A DNA stretch of 64,000 nucleotides from Scenedesmus sp. ARA3 (lineage: Eukaryota > Chlorophyta > Chlorophyceae > Sphaeropleales > Scenedesmaceae): NCBI GenBank assembly GCA_004335835.1, contig RWJK01001523.1, positions 1 to 64,000 on the forward strand, given 5' to 3'. A program made the position numbers and the translations under genes. Positions 11,414 through 22,900 of the stretch are shown here, in pieces. The notes under the pieces are model-generated. The model worked only from the letters and a program-made list of their open reading frames with translations, did not search any database and was not told the DNA's origin. Every line of letters begins with the position of its first letter. Positions within the stretch are counted from its first letter, which is position 1.

Positions 11414-12893
11414 GTTGACTGCTGGGCGTTGGCCAATCCGATCACCGTCACCTTGACGGCTACAATCAAGTGATATTATAGTCCAGCTACTTTAGTTCAA
11501 GTAGTACCGCACCGCAACTCTTGCTGCGCCGGACCGTGGTGGACGGTCGGAGCGATGTAAAGGCGTACTGATTAGGCAGCTGGCAAACACAGTACTTTAT
11601 AGCTGCTAATGCTTGCTGCAATCAGGCATGTTGCCATAGGGTGCCTTTTGGGGGCTGACCTGCGCATGAGTGTCAGTTACTGTCGCCAGAAACGCGTTTC
11701 CGTGCACGACGCTGACGCTCTACTAACGTGATTATGCTAAGAAGTCCTTATCTTGCGATTGAAGCGTTTGTACACGATGATCCCCACCAAATTCATATGA
11801 TATCTGACCAGCCAGCTGGCTGCCAAGCCCCACTGTGCCGCATGTCTGTCACTGCAGTGGCCAGGGCCCCAACGCAGCTGGAACAAGCCAAAACGCTGAA
11901 GTACCTCACTAACAGGGGATACGCAGCATAAACCAAGAAGTGCACGTGCACTGCTTGCACTGCTGCATTGCGTTGTTAGCAGCAGCTGGGCGTCACCAGC
12001 AGCAAGCCACCAGTGACGCCAGCAACAACAAGAAAGCAGCATACAGGCATTCACGGCGTCCTGATGACAGCAGGTTACAGCCTTAATGTTTCAAGAGGGC
12101 TGGTGGCCACGATGCACGTTGGCATCAGCGGTTGTCATGCCTGCTGAAGCAGCTGCCGCTGGACTTGCTCCTGTGCTGATCACAGGTCAGCAGCGCGTGT
12201 GGTGTGCATGCATCGTGCGAGTGCTGCTCGTGTGCCTCCTCACCTCAGCGCAATAAATGAATCAAAGGCTTCGTCAGCATTGACAGCATTGACAGTGATG
12301 AGTCATCACTGATGATGCACCCAGTTGCGCCCAAGCGTCGACTAGCAGGTTAATCGTTAAAAGTTGCTGTAGCACCAGCACATTGCTGGCTGCTGCCACG
12401 CGGCCCTGAGCTTTGCGTTCGCACATGTGTACCGCTGCCACACTTGCTGCTCATGCCAGCACAATGCATAGATGAAGCACTTCTGCAGATGCATGGACGC
12501 CAAGCAACCGGCACAATGCAACATCCAGGTGCGCAGCTGTGCATGACCAGCGTACTTCGGTATCCTGGCTTTGTATAGAATTCGTCATTTTACATCCGGA
12601 ACAAGGTTTGAGGACATCACATTTGCAGCCTGGTGCAAGGAGGCCTTCTCCCTCGTGCAACAGCAGTTGCAACTGCAGCAATTGCTGCATAGCGCTGCAG
12701 CACATGCCTTACTGCACACCACTGGCTGCATTGAGACATGATCTACTCTTCATACAAGGCCACCACACGCAGGCCACCACCTTGTGGACGGCTCACATGG
12801 CTACTGAGTGCCATGGCCATCCTACCAGAATATCACGGACTATCCCACAACAGTGGCAAGTGCTTTGCCGCATCTGAACACTGATGTGTACCA
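11414..12893. other. Intergenic region: FAR upstream, TBC gene downstream
   Basis: This should hold the FAR promoter (next to 11413) and the 3' UTR of the Rab-GAP gene (next to 12893). No convincing exon was found. A 17-bp TGAGTCA-centred palindrome lies at 12294-12310. A minus-strand TGTAA (plus TTACA) at 12590-12594 is a possible polyadenylation signal for the Rab-GAP gene. Confidence 0.55.
12294..12310. promoter_or_regulatory. 17-bp palindrome centred on TGAGTCA
   Basis: Arms AGTGATGA and TCATCACT flank a central G, giving an ATGAGTCAT core like the one in FAR intron 2. It lies about 880 bp upstream of the FAR start. A bZIP-factor site is an inference from the motif alone. Confidence 0.4.
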
Positions 12894-15800
12894 TCAGCTC
12901 TGCGTGTTGCTTGCGGCAGATTCATTTGGCAACATGATGTCCAGATCCTGCATCAGTCCAAGCAGCGCAGCATCCATCTCACACAGCACGCCGCTCACTG
13001 ACCTGTCACTGCCCTCTGTGTCACCAGGCTGCTCCTGTTCCTGTGACGGCTGCTGCTGCTGCTGTGCCTGCTGCTCATGCTGCTGAGTGCCGCTTGCCTT
13101 GCTGCTGCTGCCTGGATCTGCTGCCGCTGCAGCTTCCAGCGCCTCCAAAGCAGCAGCAGATGCCTGCGTGCGGGGCCCCATGGTACCTGGCACAAGCGCA
13201 AGCCTGATCCCGCTGCCGCCACTGCTGCTGCTGCTGCCATCACTAGCAGCCTCTGCTGCAGCTTCCTGGCGCTGCACCGGCTGTGCAGCTAGCTGGTGGC
13301 TGCTGAAGGAGGAGAAGCGCCCTAGCCGCGCAAACTCTGCCTGCACTGCTGCTGTTGCTGCCTCCAGCTCGGCGTTGCTGGCTGGGCTGTGCAGCGCCTC
13401 ATTGAGCACCTTGCGGTGCATGTGCATGGGCCAGGACAGCGGCTTCACCTGCAGCAGGCACAATGTACATACGAATGTGTTACAACGCGTGCAGGCCATC
13501 ATGCCATTCATTGCCGCTGTGAAACAACGGTATAGTACCGTCAAAGACAGCGGCGGGGTGTGCTGTGAAAGGAAGGACATGCACGGGGCAAGTGAACACC
13601 AACCTGACAATACTGCACAGCACTAGCTGTCACGGTAGCCTGCCCGGAGCGTGACTTGCAGCAGCAGCACAGGTCACTGCCACACCCTACCGCCGGGACA
13701 CAGAGATTACGGTCGAACAATGAAAGCAAAACTCAAGGTTGAGGCCGCTACAGATTGGTGCAGCTGCCCAGAGGGCTGACAATGCAGCATCCAAGCGGCA
13801 GCAGCGATAGCAGCAGCAGCAGCAGCAGCTGTCCCTGTCCCCACCTTGAGGTGTGTGATGAGCGCCTCAAAGTCATCCAGCTCCAGCAGCCCCTGCTGCA
13901 GCGCAGCCATCACGGCCAGGCCCAGCCGCAGCAGCAGCGCCTCGTCATCAGCCTGCAGCGCAGCCACATGCCAAAAAGCTCTGATGATGTGAAGAGGAGA
14001 TAGTTTGACATCCAGACAGGCTGCTGCAGCGCAGCCATCACGGCCAGGCCCAACCGCAGCAGCACCGCCTCGTCATCAGCCTGCAGCGCAGTTCAAAGGT
14101 ATTCTCGAAATACTGATGCCTGCTCTTGCCTCTGTTTGTCGCAGTTTTCATGACAGCGAGCCAGCCGCGGGAAGCACAGGTTCAGCGTGCGTCATTGCAT
14201 CTGCGTTGCAGCCTATTCAGTTACATCGCATCCATCTTGGGGCCTTTGCGCAACAGCAGAATGCAGCAGTGGGCCATCCATGGCTTTCACCACCAGTGTA
14301 AGGCGTGGTGCGATCGGAAACGGCCCCTGCCGCACCTGCAGCAGCACATCGATCACTCGCGCCGCCACATGGATTGGGAAGGGGCATGCGTAGGCCGTCA
14401 TGAGCCACTGCGCCGCGTACAGCAGCGCTGGCAGCCCAGCATCCAGCAGGTGCTGGTGCAGCTGCGGCGCGTGCGTGGACAGCAGCAGCTCGAAGCGGCT
14501 CAGCTCCAGCTGCAGCGCATTGGCAGCAGCAGCAGCAGGAGCAGGTCAAGAAGCAGCAGAATGGGACGAGTGGTGCCAAACTGGCTTCATGTGAGTGCAC
14601 GAGCACGCAACTTGCCACCCATTCCTGCAAGCGTTGGCGCATGCGTACTGCATGCATTGTTGCTGCATAGTGCTGGATAAGCTGCCGAGCCAGCAGCAGC
14701 TGCTCAGCTTGCAGGTCAAGTCACCTTGAGGAAGTCCAGGCCTGGCAGGTACAGCCGCCGCAGCGTGGGCCCGCTGAGCATCATGCGCTGGAACAGCCTG
14801 CAGGGCAGATGTTGCAGGCATGCAGAAGTGTCCCTCTCTGTTAGTGTCACTGTCAAGTTCGTTGGCTCTGTCAACATGGCCTGCTGGCAATAGCATGCCA
14901 GGGGCCTTTTCTGGAGACAAGACGCATCACTGCAAGCAGCAGCCGCACTGCGTTACTCTGCAAGGCAAGCTGCAACCATGCCTAACCAACTGCACGGCTT
15001 GTTCCCCTGACAACTGCTGCTGCTATATGTATACGTGCATCCACATGCATTCCTGTGCGTCTCCTCCGCAGCGTGCTGGCGCTGCACATATGCAGGCCTC
15101 ACCTAAATGCATGCTCCTCCGGCAGGTACATGAGCAGCACGCCTGCAGGGAAGGCCATGCCCTGGCAGTAGCCCACCTGCAGCACATACAAAGCACAACC
15201 AGCACTGTAAATGCATGCACCATCACGTCTATCCCTCAGCACCTGCAGCCCAACACACACGCAGGCATGCTTGCAGGCTGCTAGACAGTGTGCTCACACT
15301 AAGTATCGCAACACTCATCTGCGCACTATTGCCAAGCAGCCGCACAGCACCACCAGCAAGTTATGCATCCTCATACAAAGCATCAACAGCTGGGGAGTAC
15401 CTCAGGGTCAGCTGCCGCGTACGCCTTGAGCAACCGCAGCAGCCGCTGCTGGCCGTCCCGCGTGGCGAACAGCGGGTGCTCCGGGAACGTGCGCGGCACG
15501 TCGCGCACAATCACATCCTCCACAGCGCCACACCCTGCATGCACAGCGGATGCAGCACAACCGTCTTCATTAGGACGTGTTTCAACCAGCTTTCTTCCGT
15601 CTCTATGCTGTGGCATGGGGAAACAGCATGCATTGCTGCACAGCGTTGCAGCCGCTTCGTTGATAAGATAAGTGAATGCACTCTCTGCATTCTCTCTGCA
15701 ACGCCTTCGTGACGCAAATAACTGCAACGTCTTCTGACTGCTGCCCCACTGCAAATCCTGCGCACCTGCAGCCAGCAGCTGCGCGTACTGCCCGTGCGGG

Positions 15801-16341
15801 TCGATGTCCTGCGGCATGCCCTCCCCCTGCACCCAGGGCACCTCGTGCAGCATGGCCTGGAACACAGACGCCTGCGCGGCACGGGACGCATCCAGCGACA
15901 CTGCGCACACCAGCAGAGGCATCATTGCACTTGTGAGACAGAGGCAGGAGTAGCATGAGCACGCAGGTGTAAAAGAAGACAGTTGGCACCCAGGCAATCC
16001 AGCAACCTGATGCAGGCAACCCAGCAACCAAAGCAGTGCGGAGGAGATTTGAGCACACATGGTGCTGCCTTTTGGGGAGGAGGAACAAACCTGCATGTGG
16101 AGCTGCCAGAGCATCACGTCAGCAATGGACCACAGAGGCTTGCTTGCTTGCTTACCTTGTGACAGGTGCTCCACCAGGGACTGCAGTGTGTCTGTGTCAC
16201 TGCCGCCAGGTGCAGGCAGAGCTTCACAGGGAACATGCTCGGACACCATCTCCCAGCCGTCACCCGTCTCACCAGCACCAAAGCTGGGTGACGTCACAGC
16301 AGCGGCACTAGTTACACCAGGCACGCCGCCCGCTGCTGTCA

Positions 16342-16374
<33 letters not shown>

Positions 16375-19003
16375 AAGATCCTGATGCACTTGATGCTGCA
16401 GGCTGCAGCAGCTCCCATGGGTTCGGTGCTGCAGGTCTGCTGAGCGAGCTGCTGCTGCTGTTGCAACTGCTGGGGGCAGGCACTGACAGCCAAGGGCTCG
16501 GTGCAGAGGGCACGGTGACAGCTGAACCCAACGCACTAGTTGCTGCGCAGTTGCCGTTGCTGCACACGTTGCTGCTGTCATCGGCTGCCCCACTGCGGGT
16601 GTTACCAGCAGCATTACTGCCATCAGCACCAGCAGCAGGCACTGCTGACTCCACCAGCACACCGGTTGATTGCTGTGCAAGCAAATCGTCAATGTCTGGT
16701 GCATCTTCTGTGGCTTGATGGCTGACAGATGTGCTGTCCTGTTGAGGTCCTGCTGCTGCTGCTGCTGCTGCTGCATCTGATGGCACAACTGCTGGTGCTG
16801 ACTGCTGGGCGTCAGAACTGCTGCTGTAGGCTGCAAACGGTGTTGCTCCAGCTGGTACTGCTTCTTCGGCTGCTGCTGCTTCTGCTGGATCAGCAGCCAA
16901 CGTGATGCTTGAAACTGCAGCTTCAGCAGCTGGCTGCTGCTCTTCAGCAGAAGTTGCTTCCACCTCTGCGCCTGGGCCTATGGTTGCTGCTACTGCTGCT
17001 GCAGCAGCTTCAGCTGTGAAGTGCGGCGCTGCGTCCGCATGCTCACCATCACCTGCTTCTGCTGCTGCGCCTGCTGCTGTACTGCCACCTTCCGCTGAAG
17101 GCCCAGCGCTGGCCGAAAGGGGAGCTACTGAGCCTGGCCGGCTAGGCATATGTCCCCGCCTCTGCACACACACATGCACATGCGCCAATCAGCACTGTTC
17201 TGTCAGCACTGTCACCAAGAACAGCACACCACAACGCGGCACCAGGCACACACTGGCTGCTGCCATATGACCAAATCACGCCGAATTTGCAGTACGTTAG
17301 CAGATGTTTTGACTGTGTGACAGGGTGCATATCGTTGCCTGGGAACTGGCTGATCTTGTTTCCATACTGCCAGCACAACGAGGTGCGCAGCCTTGCAACT
17401 ACTGTGTAAAATCGCCTTGTCGCATTCATACAACGAGGCAGCTGCCGCCTCACCGAGAGCGCCTGCACCAGGTCTGGCCGCTCCAGCAGCACATACCAGA
17501 AGCGGCTGCGCATCTGCTGCGGCATGTCCTCGTAAACCTGGCGCAGGTGTTGCGCAGCACAAGGTAAGGAAGGGCGGCACAGGTGTCAGGTCACAGCAGC
17601 CGAGGCATGCCAGAAGAGTGCACAACTTGCCAGGGAGGAGCATCGGCGCAAGCATGCACGTGCTGTGCTAGGGACTTGGCAACCCAAGATGCATTTGGGC
17701 AGCGAATGCGCTGGCATTTGATGATTCCAGGAGCCATTGCTGTATGCAGCTTAGCTGGTTGGCCCTACAAGCATCAGCCTAGATGCAAGCTCCTGCCATA
17801 GCATCATCAGACAATCCAGGCCACCAACTATGGTGTCCGCAGCACCAGCAAAACAGTCAGCCCCGCACCTGGTCCCCAATCTGGATGTCAACTGGCAGCT
17901 TCTGGTGGTGCTCCAGCTCAGATTGCAGGTCCCGCTGCTGCTGCTGCCGTTGAAAGTCCTGTATCTGGCGCTCGATGTTGCGCAGCACCGACTGCATGTG
18001 CAGGGTGGCATAGGCAGGTTCGTACATCAGCCTGTTGGTGATTCTTTGATGGATGCAGTGTTGCTTACAGCAGCTCAAAGATGCTGTGCAGCGCAACGTT
18101 GCGATGTACAGCGCCAGGCTACACAAGCATGCAGCAAGTGCATTACTGCAGCCGGCAGCAGCGCATCCGTCAGCATGCAGCTATGCACTGTGCAGCACGA
18201 ACCATGAGTGAAGAAGCTGCAAATGAACCTCATGTCCGTGAGCGTTTGCTGGTGCGCACCTGCAGCTTTTGGGCACCTGCCCCAATCCGTGCACGCGCCC
18301 CTTGCTGCACCCTTCCAGCTCCAGCTTCCAAGCCTGCAACAAACAATTGCACGCCGCGAGGTTTCAGCATGGACACCGGCTCCCACTGCCCATCTGATGC
18401 AAGAAAGCTAAGACATATGCATGCCTGCTCGCATCCAAGCACAGTGATTGCCAGGAGTTGCCAGCACCAAACAGATGACACAGCAAGTCCTGCAGCTGCT
18501 TCCTGTGTGCAGCTGCCTGCTCACTGAGCGCTGCAGCTGCTGCTTGCCATTGCTTGCTGCTGCTTGCTGTGCTCACCCCGCTGTGCTTCATTGATGGTCT
18601 TGGATGCCTCTTGCCGGATCACGTCTGCGCCCTTCCTGCAAGCAGCAAAGCACAGTATGCAGCAGTTGCACGCATGCAGCTTGCATGGATGCAAGCACCT
18701 GTGCCAAATCAAACACGCTTTTTAGGGTGCATGCGCGCAACTGCCTCAACAGACTGCAGGTACCAAGAACATGCAAACAGTGCTGCTCCACAGTCGCATC
18801 ATCAGCCATCGGGCTGGACATCAGCGCTGCTGACGGCAAACACACCTCCTCAACTCGTTGTCCAACAGCAGCTCGCCAGCACTGGATACCACATTGCCTA
18901 CTGACTCAGCAAAATCAGCCAAGTCAGCAGCAATGCCTGCCAGGAAGCCTCTCCTGCGGGGTGGTGAGGGCCGGCCCTTGCCCACTCTGCCCTGCTGCTC
19001 CAT
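12894..19003 (-). CDS. TBC-domain Rab GTPase-activating protein
   Basis: Exons: 19003-18846, 18635-18577, 18333-18260, 17991-17869, 17537-17454, 17161-16156, 15900-15766, 15534-15401, 15176-15103, 14797-14725, 14509-14336, 13952-13845, 13448-12894; about 918 residues. TBC signatures: MPQQMRSRFWYVLLERPDL opens the domain; DVIVRDVPRTFPEHP gives the arginine finger (about R561); VGYCQGMAFPAGVLL gives the glutamine finger (about Q596); a later helix reads LLYAAQWLMTAYACPFP. Such proteins stimulate GTP hydrolysis by Rab GTPases in membrane traffic. A coiled-coil-like Gln/Glu-rich stretch lies N-terminal (exon 4). Between the first TBC helix and the catalytic core sits exon 6, about 335 residues that are mostly Ala/Ser/Glu-rich, so the domain is split in sequence. 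The C-terminus is Gln/Ser-rich. The start is the first ATG in frame (MEQQGRVGKG). The Rab substrate is unknown. Confidence 0.88.
14022..14090. repeat. Copy of TBC exon 12 acceptor edge
   Basis: About 69 bp repeat 13893-13963 with only a few mismatches. The copy includes the AG acceptor and the codons for ADDEALLLRLGLAV. It lies in the intron upstream of exon 12, about 130 bp from the original, and could be used as an alternative acceptor. Confidence 0.88.
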
Positions 19004-19932
19004 CTGCTGTCTTGGGTTGCACTGCACCTAGAAGTTGCTGACTAGGTCTGCACACTGGGCTGCCTACGTCCCGTGCATGGTGGTCAAACCAGCAGCACTC
19101 CAGCTAGCCAGCGACACACTTGCATGGGGTACCATCACAAGAAAAGGAGAGACACCTCTATGCAGCAGAAGCTGCACCAGGGCTCCTGCTGCCGGTTGCA
19201 TACAGGCACCTCACGCTGTATGCATGCAAAGTAAGCAGCTTTGATATGGTTGTGCAGGAAGCACCGACGTGTAGGAGCCAGGCAAGCGAGGCTGAAGAGA
19301 CACGCAAGCAGAGCTCGCTCTGCTACGGGCGAGGCGATCCAGTGTGGTGTGTTTACGGTTGATAGGCTCGACACAATGACGATCGAGTTAAATGACCACC
19401 AGAATGTCAGTCATTGGTACAGCATTAACGTATTTGCGTCGGTGTCATGTTGGCAAGGGTTTCGGGACTTTTGCTAAGAACACCACTTGCTTCCCAGCAC
19501 CAAAACGTCTCAGATTGACTCAAACGTGATGTTTCACATAAGCGACCCGCACCTGATAAGTTCCAGGTTACATGAGCTTTGGCGCCCTTGCCTGCCTTTG
19601 ACGCTTACGCCTTGCAATTGCCTTTAGTCAATTGCTTTGCTTTTGCTTGGTTTTCTTTGCAGCGGCAGCTGTGGATCTGGTCACTCAGTTGCCTGGTTGT
19701 CGATGGCCATCAACAATTGACTGGTAGCACAAATTGACAGCTCCGCCCAGAACAGATTGGGTCCTTTCAATCTGCTGTAAAACGCTCAGCTGGAAGCTCT
19801 GGTTACTCTCAGGGAGATTTCGGTAGTGTTACAAGCACAAATACGGCAGGAGCAGATTATGCAGCAGCCTGAGGGCAGCACCACCCTCTACTGTGCCGGG
19901 TAAAAATAATACTGCCAGTTGGCAGCAGCAGC
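19004..19932. promoter_or_regulatory. Divergent intergenic region (Rab-GAP / giant membrane protein)
   Basis: 929 bp separate the start codons of the minus-strand Rab-GAP (19003) and the plus-strand membrane protein (19933), so both promoters must lie here. No clear TATA box or other motif was identified and no coding signal was seen. Confidence 0.5.
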
Positions 19933-22900
19933 ATGGAGCCTGATTCAGCAGGACCAGAAACAAAGGAGATTGGCCCACGTTTTACAACCTGGGGTTCCTC
20001 GGGCCATTCACAGCAGCATCGGCTGTCGGCTGTTGCAGCAGCTGCGGCAGATGGGCAGCAAGGAGATGACACCCCAGCTTCAAGTAAGGAGCGCCAGTGC
20101 AGGTCATCATGTGTGCTTGTGTTGGCAACTGTTCAAAACAACTGTGCTGCATGTATTTGCACATCATGCAGCTGATCTGCAGCTTCACAATGCTGATGCT
20201 TGCACTGCTGTGCTGTGCAGGTTCTTCACCTTACAGCCCGATGCGTGTTTCCATGGCCAGCCGCATGGCAGCAGCTGGCGTTCCTAACAGCATAGCCAGC
20301 AGAATGCCGTCGGAACAGCAGGAAGCAGCAACAGCAGTTGCATACGTGTCAGTAAATGGCGGAAGCCGAGCTGGTGAAGGCAATGGCAGGGGCGATGGCA
20401 GCCCCCGCACACGACTGCGGCTCAACCATGTGCAGCCAAGGTCACCTGGTGGGCAGCGGGCAGCGCCAGTGTTGCCGGAATTCATACACGTGGAGGAGGA
20501 TGTCCCGCCTGGTGCAGCAGTGGTAAGTGCTGCGTGGCGGTGCATCACAATTGCGCCTGCTCTGCTTTGTGGCCTGCAGGAAACTGTCTCCAACAGCAGT
20601 CACATGCAGTTGCCACAAGTGTAGATGTATACATACTTGTGCTCCGGCGCTGCCGTGCGACGTTTGGGTCCATCCAGCAAACGTGTGTGCCTCTTGTTGA
20701 CGTTTTATGCTTGCAGGAGGACATTGAAATAGATCACCTGCAGGCTGATGAGCAGAAGCGACATGATGATGTGCAGCAGGGCATGATCAAGCAGGTGGAT
20801 GACCTGGTAGAGTACTTCAACTCACTGTACCAGGATGACCAGCAGGGCATCAGGTGGGTGGGCGGCTCGTCTGCAGATGAAGGTAGACATTGCAGCAGCT
20901 GCTGGTGTGTATTATCAGCAGCAGCAGCAGCAGCAGCAGTGCATATTGTGCTGCAGCTGTGCTGTCCTGCAAGCAGATGTTCGCCCACAGCTAGAACTGT
21001 TGTTCCGTAAGATCAAACACGCGTGCTTGTGCCAATGCGGCGCACGGTGCATTGTACTCCTCATGACATGCTGTTCCTGTTCGTGCTTTCTGCAGTCAAC
21101 TGCAGCAGCAGGTTGCTGAGAAGGAACAGATCATACAGCAGCTGGTCAGCAGCAGGCAACAGCAGGCTCCAGATGGCATGCAGGAGAGCCATATGGAGCT
21201 GGGGTAAGTTCTGAGCTGCAGTTGCCGGGTGGACACGCGCGCAACAAGTCTGGCAGCACGTGCGGAGACAGCATGCGGTCCTGTCCTTGCCATGTGCATC
21301 ATCTGCAGCAAGTTGAATGGCCGTTCACATTCTGCTTGATTCTGCTCTGCTGTGTTGCGCCAACAGGTTATGGGCAGCTCTCAAGCACTCGTGGCGGCGG
21401 CATCCATGCAGATGGCTGCTGCTGATATTAGCACTGGTGCTGATCGTAATCATACCGTCTGCAGTAGCAAGCCGGAAGCACGCAGCTGCTGTGTGTGCGG
21501 CTCCTTCAACATTGGCAACACCAGCAGCAGCAGTAACAGTGCCTACAGGGCAGAAGTCAGCAGCCGCATTGCTGGGTGCGCCAGAGCTCGTGGGTGCTAC
21601 AAACAGTTCGCTGGACTTCAGGGTGGTGCTCAACCAGGCAGCTACCCTGTACTATGTGTTGGTTCCGCAGGCTGGCAGCAGCAGGCGGTCTCTGCAGCAG
21701 AGCACAGCAACCTGGCAACAGTACACTGCGGCAGAGTTGCGGGCAGCAGCAGCTGGCTGGGGCACCACACCACCGGAGGTGAGACACCTGGTTTGCACAT
21801 CATTAGACTGGACAGGGAGGCATGTGACCATCCATGTCTGTTTTGTGCAGATGTCACACTGCATCTGCATCCCCAACACTCAGCTCTGCAGTTGCGGCTG
21901 CCGCAGGCGGCTGTGTTGCTCCTGTGTCAATGACGCTTGCTGCCGCATCTGTTTGCGTTCCTCAAACTCATGTGCTTGCTGCATGTGCCGGCAGGCTTCA
22001 ACTGCAGCATGTGGCAGCGTGTACGTGGGCGCAGCCAACAGCAACGTCACATTCTCGATAGAGACCATCAGCAACAGAGAGTGCACACAGCAGCATGCAG
22101 CGCTGGCAGCAGGTGCCAAGACCGTGAGCTGTTCGCGCTGTCCACTGCTCAAACCTTCAGTGACGTACGACGTCCTGTTGGTGTTGGGCGACAGTAACAG
22201 CACAGGGGACATCGCGCATGTGCAGGTGGGCGAAGCGTTCTGCTGTCATATACTTGCTGGCACTTGGCCTGAACTTTACGTTACTCCTGCCGTCAACGCG
22301 TGCACACGCTTGGAGGCGCCCACCAGCTGCAGCAATGCACCGCACTTTTTGGTGTGTGGTGAGTTCATTGAAGTGTGCACGACTCTGCTGCTGCCTGTCT
22401 TCCTGCAGGCCAGCACGCTGCCTGCTTGGACTGGCTCGGCCCCTGGCTTAAAAAGCAGCTCCGATCCGGTTGCCAGGGTTGCAGCAGCTGGGGAGTCGGC
22501 TTTCAACCTGACCTTCTCTCTGGATGCTGCTGCCTCCATCAAGTTTTTGGTGGTTCATGCCAACATGTATGCACGATTTGGCAACAACTATGCTGTGTAT
22601 GACAATGTGGTGAGTGGCCAACATGGAGGTGCCGCATGCAAAGTAGCAATGACATCTACGTGTGATCGTGATCTATGCTGCCTCCTATGCTGCAGTTTAG
22701 ATTGTAGAAGGCTCCCTGCCCACTACGTACGCTATAGAGCCTTAAGCAAACAGCTGCGGCTTCTACTGCCATTGACTGCTTTGGTGCTTTGGCTGTGGCC
22801 ATGCTGGCTGGCAGGTCCCTGACGCCATGCCACTGCTGTACAGCTCAAGGACCAACTTCCATGACGGCGTTGTGGCACGAGGCCAGATCACTGTCAAGCA

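Noticed and set aside
15383..17188. 601-codon minus-strand frame taken as one exon
   Set aside because: It contains true Rab-GAP exon 6 but also reads through an intron before 15900. TBC motifs in exons 7-8 only join correctly with introns removed at 16155-15901 and 15765-15535.
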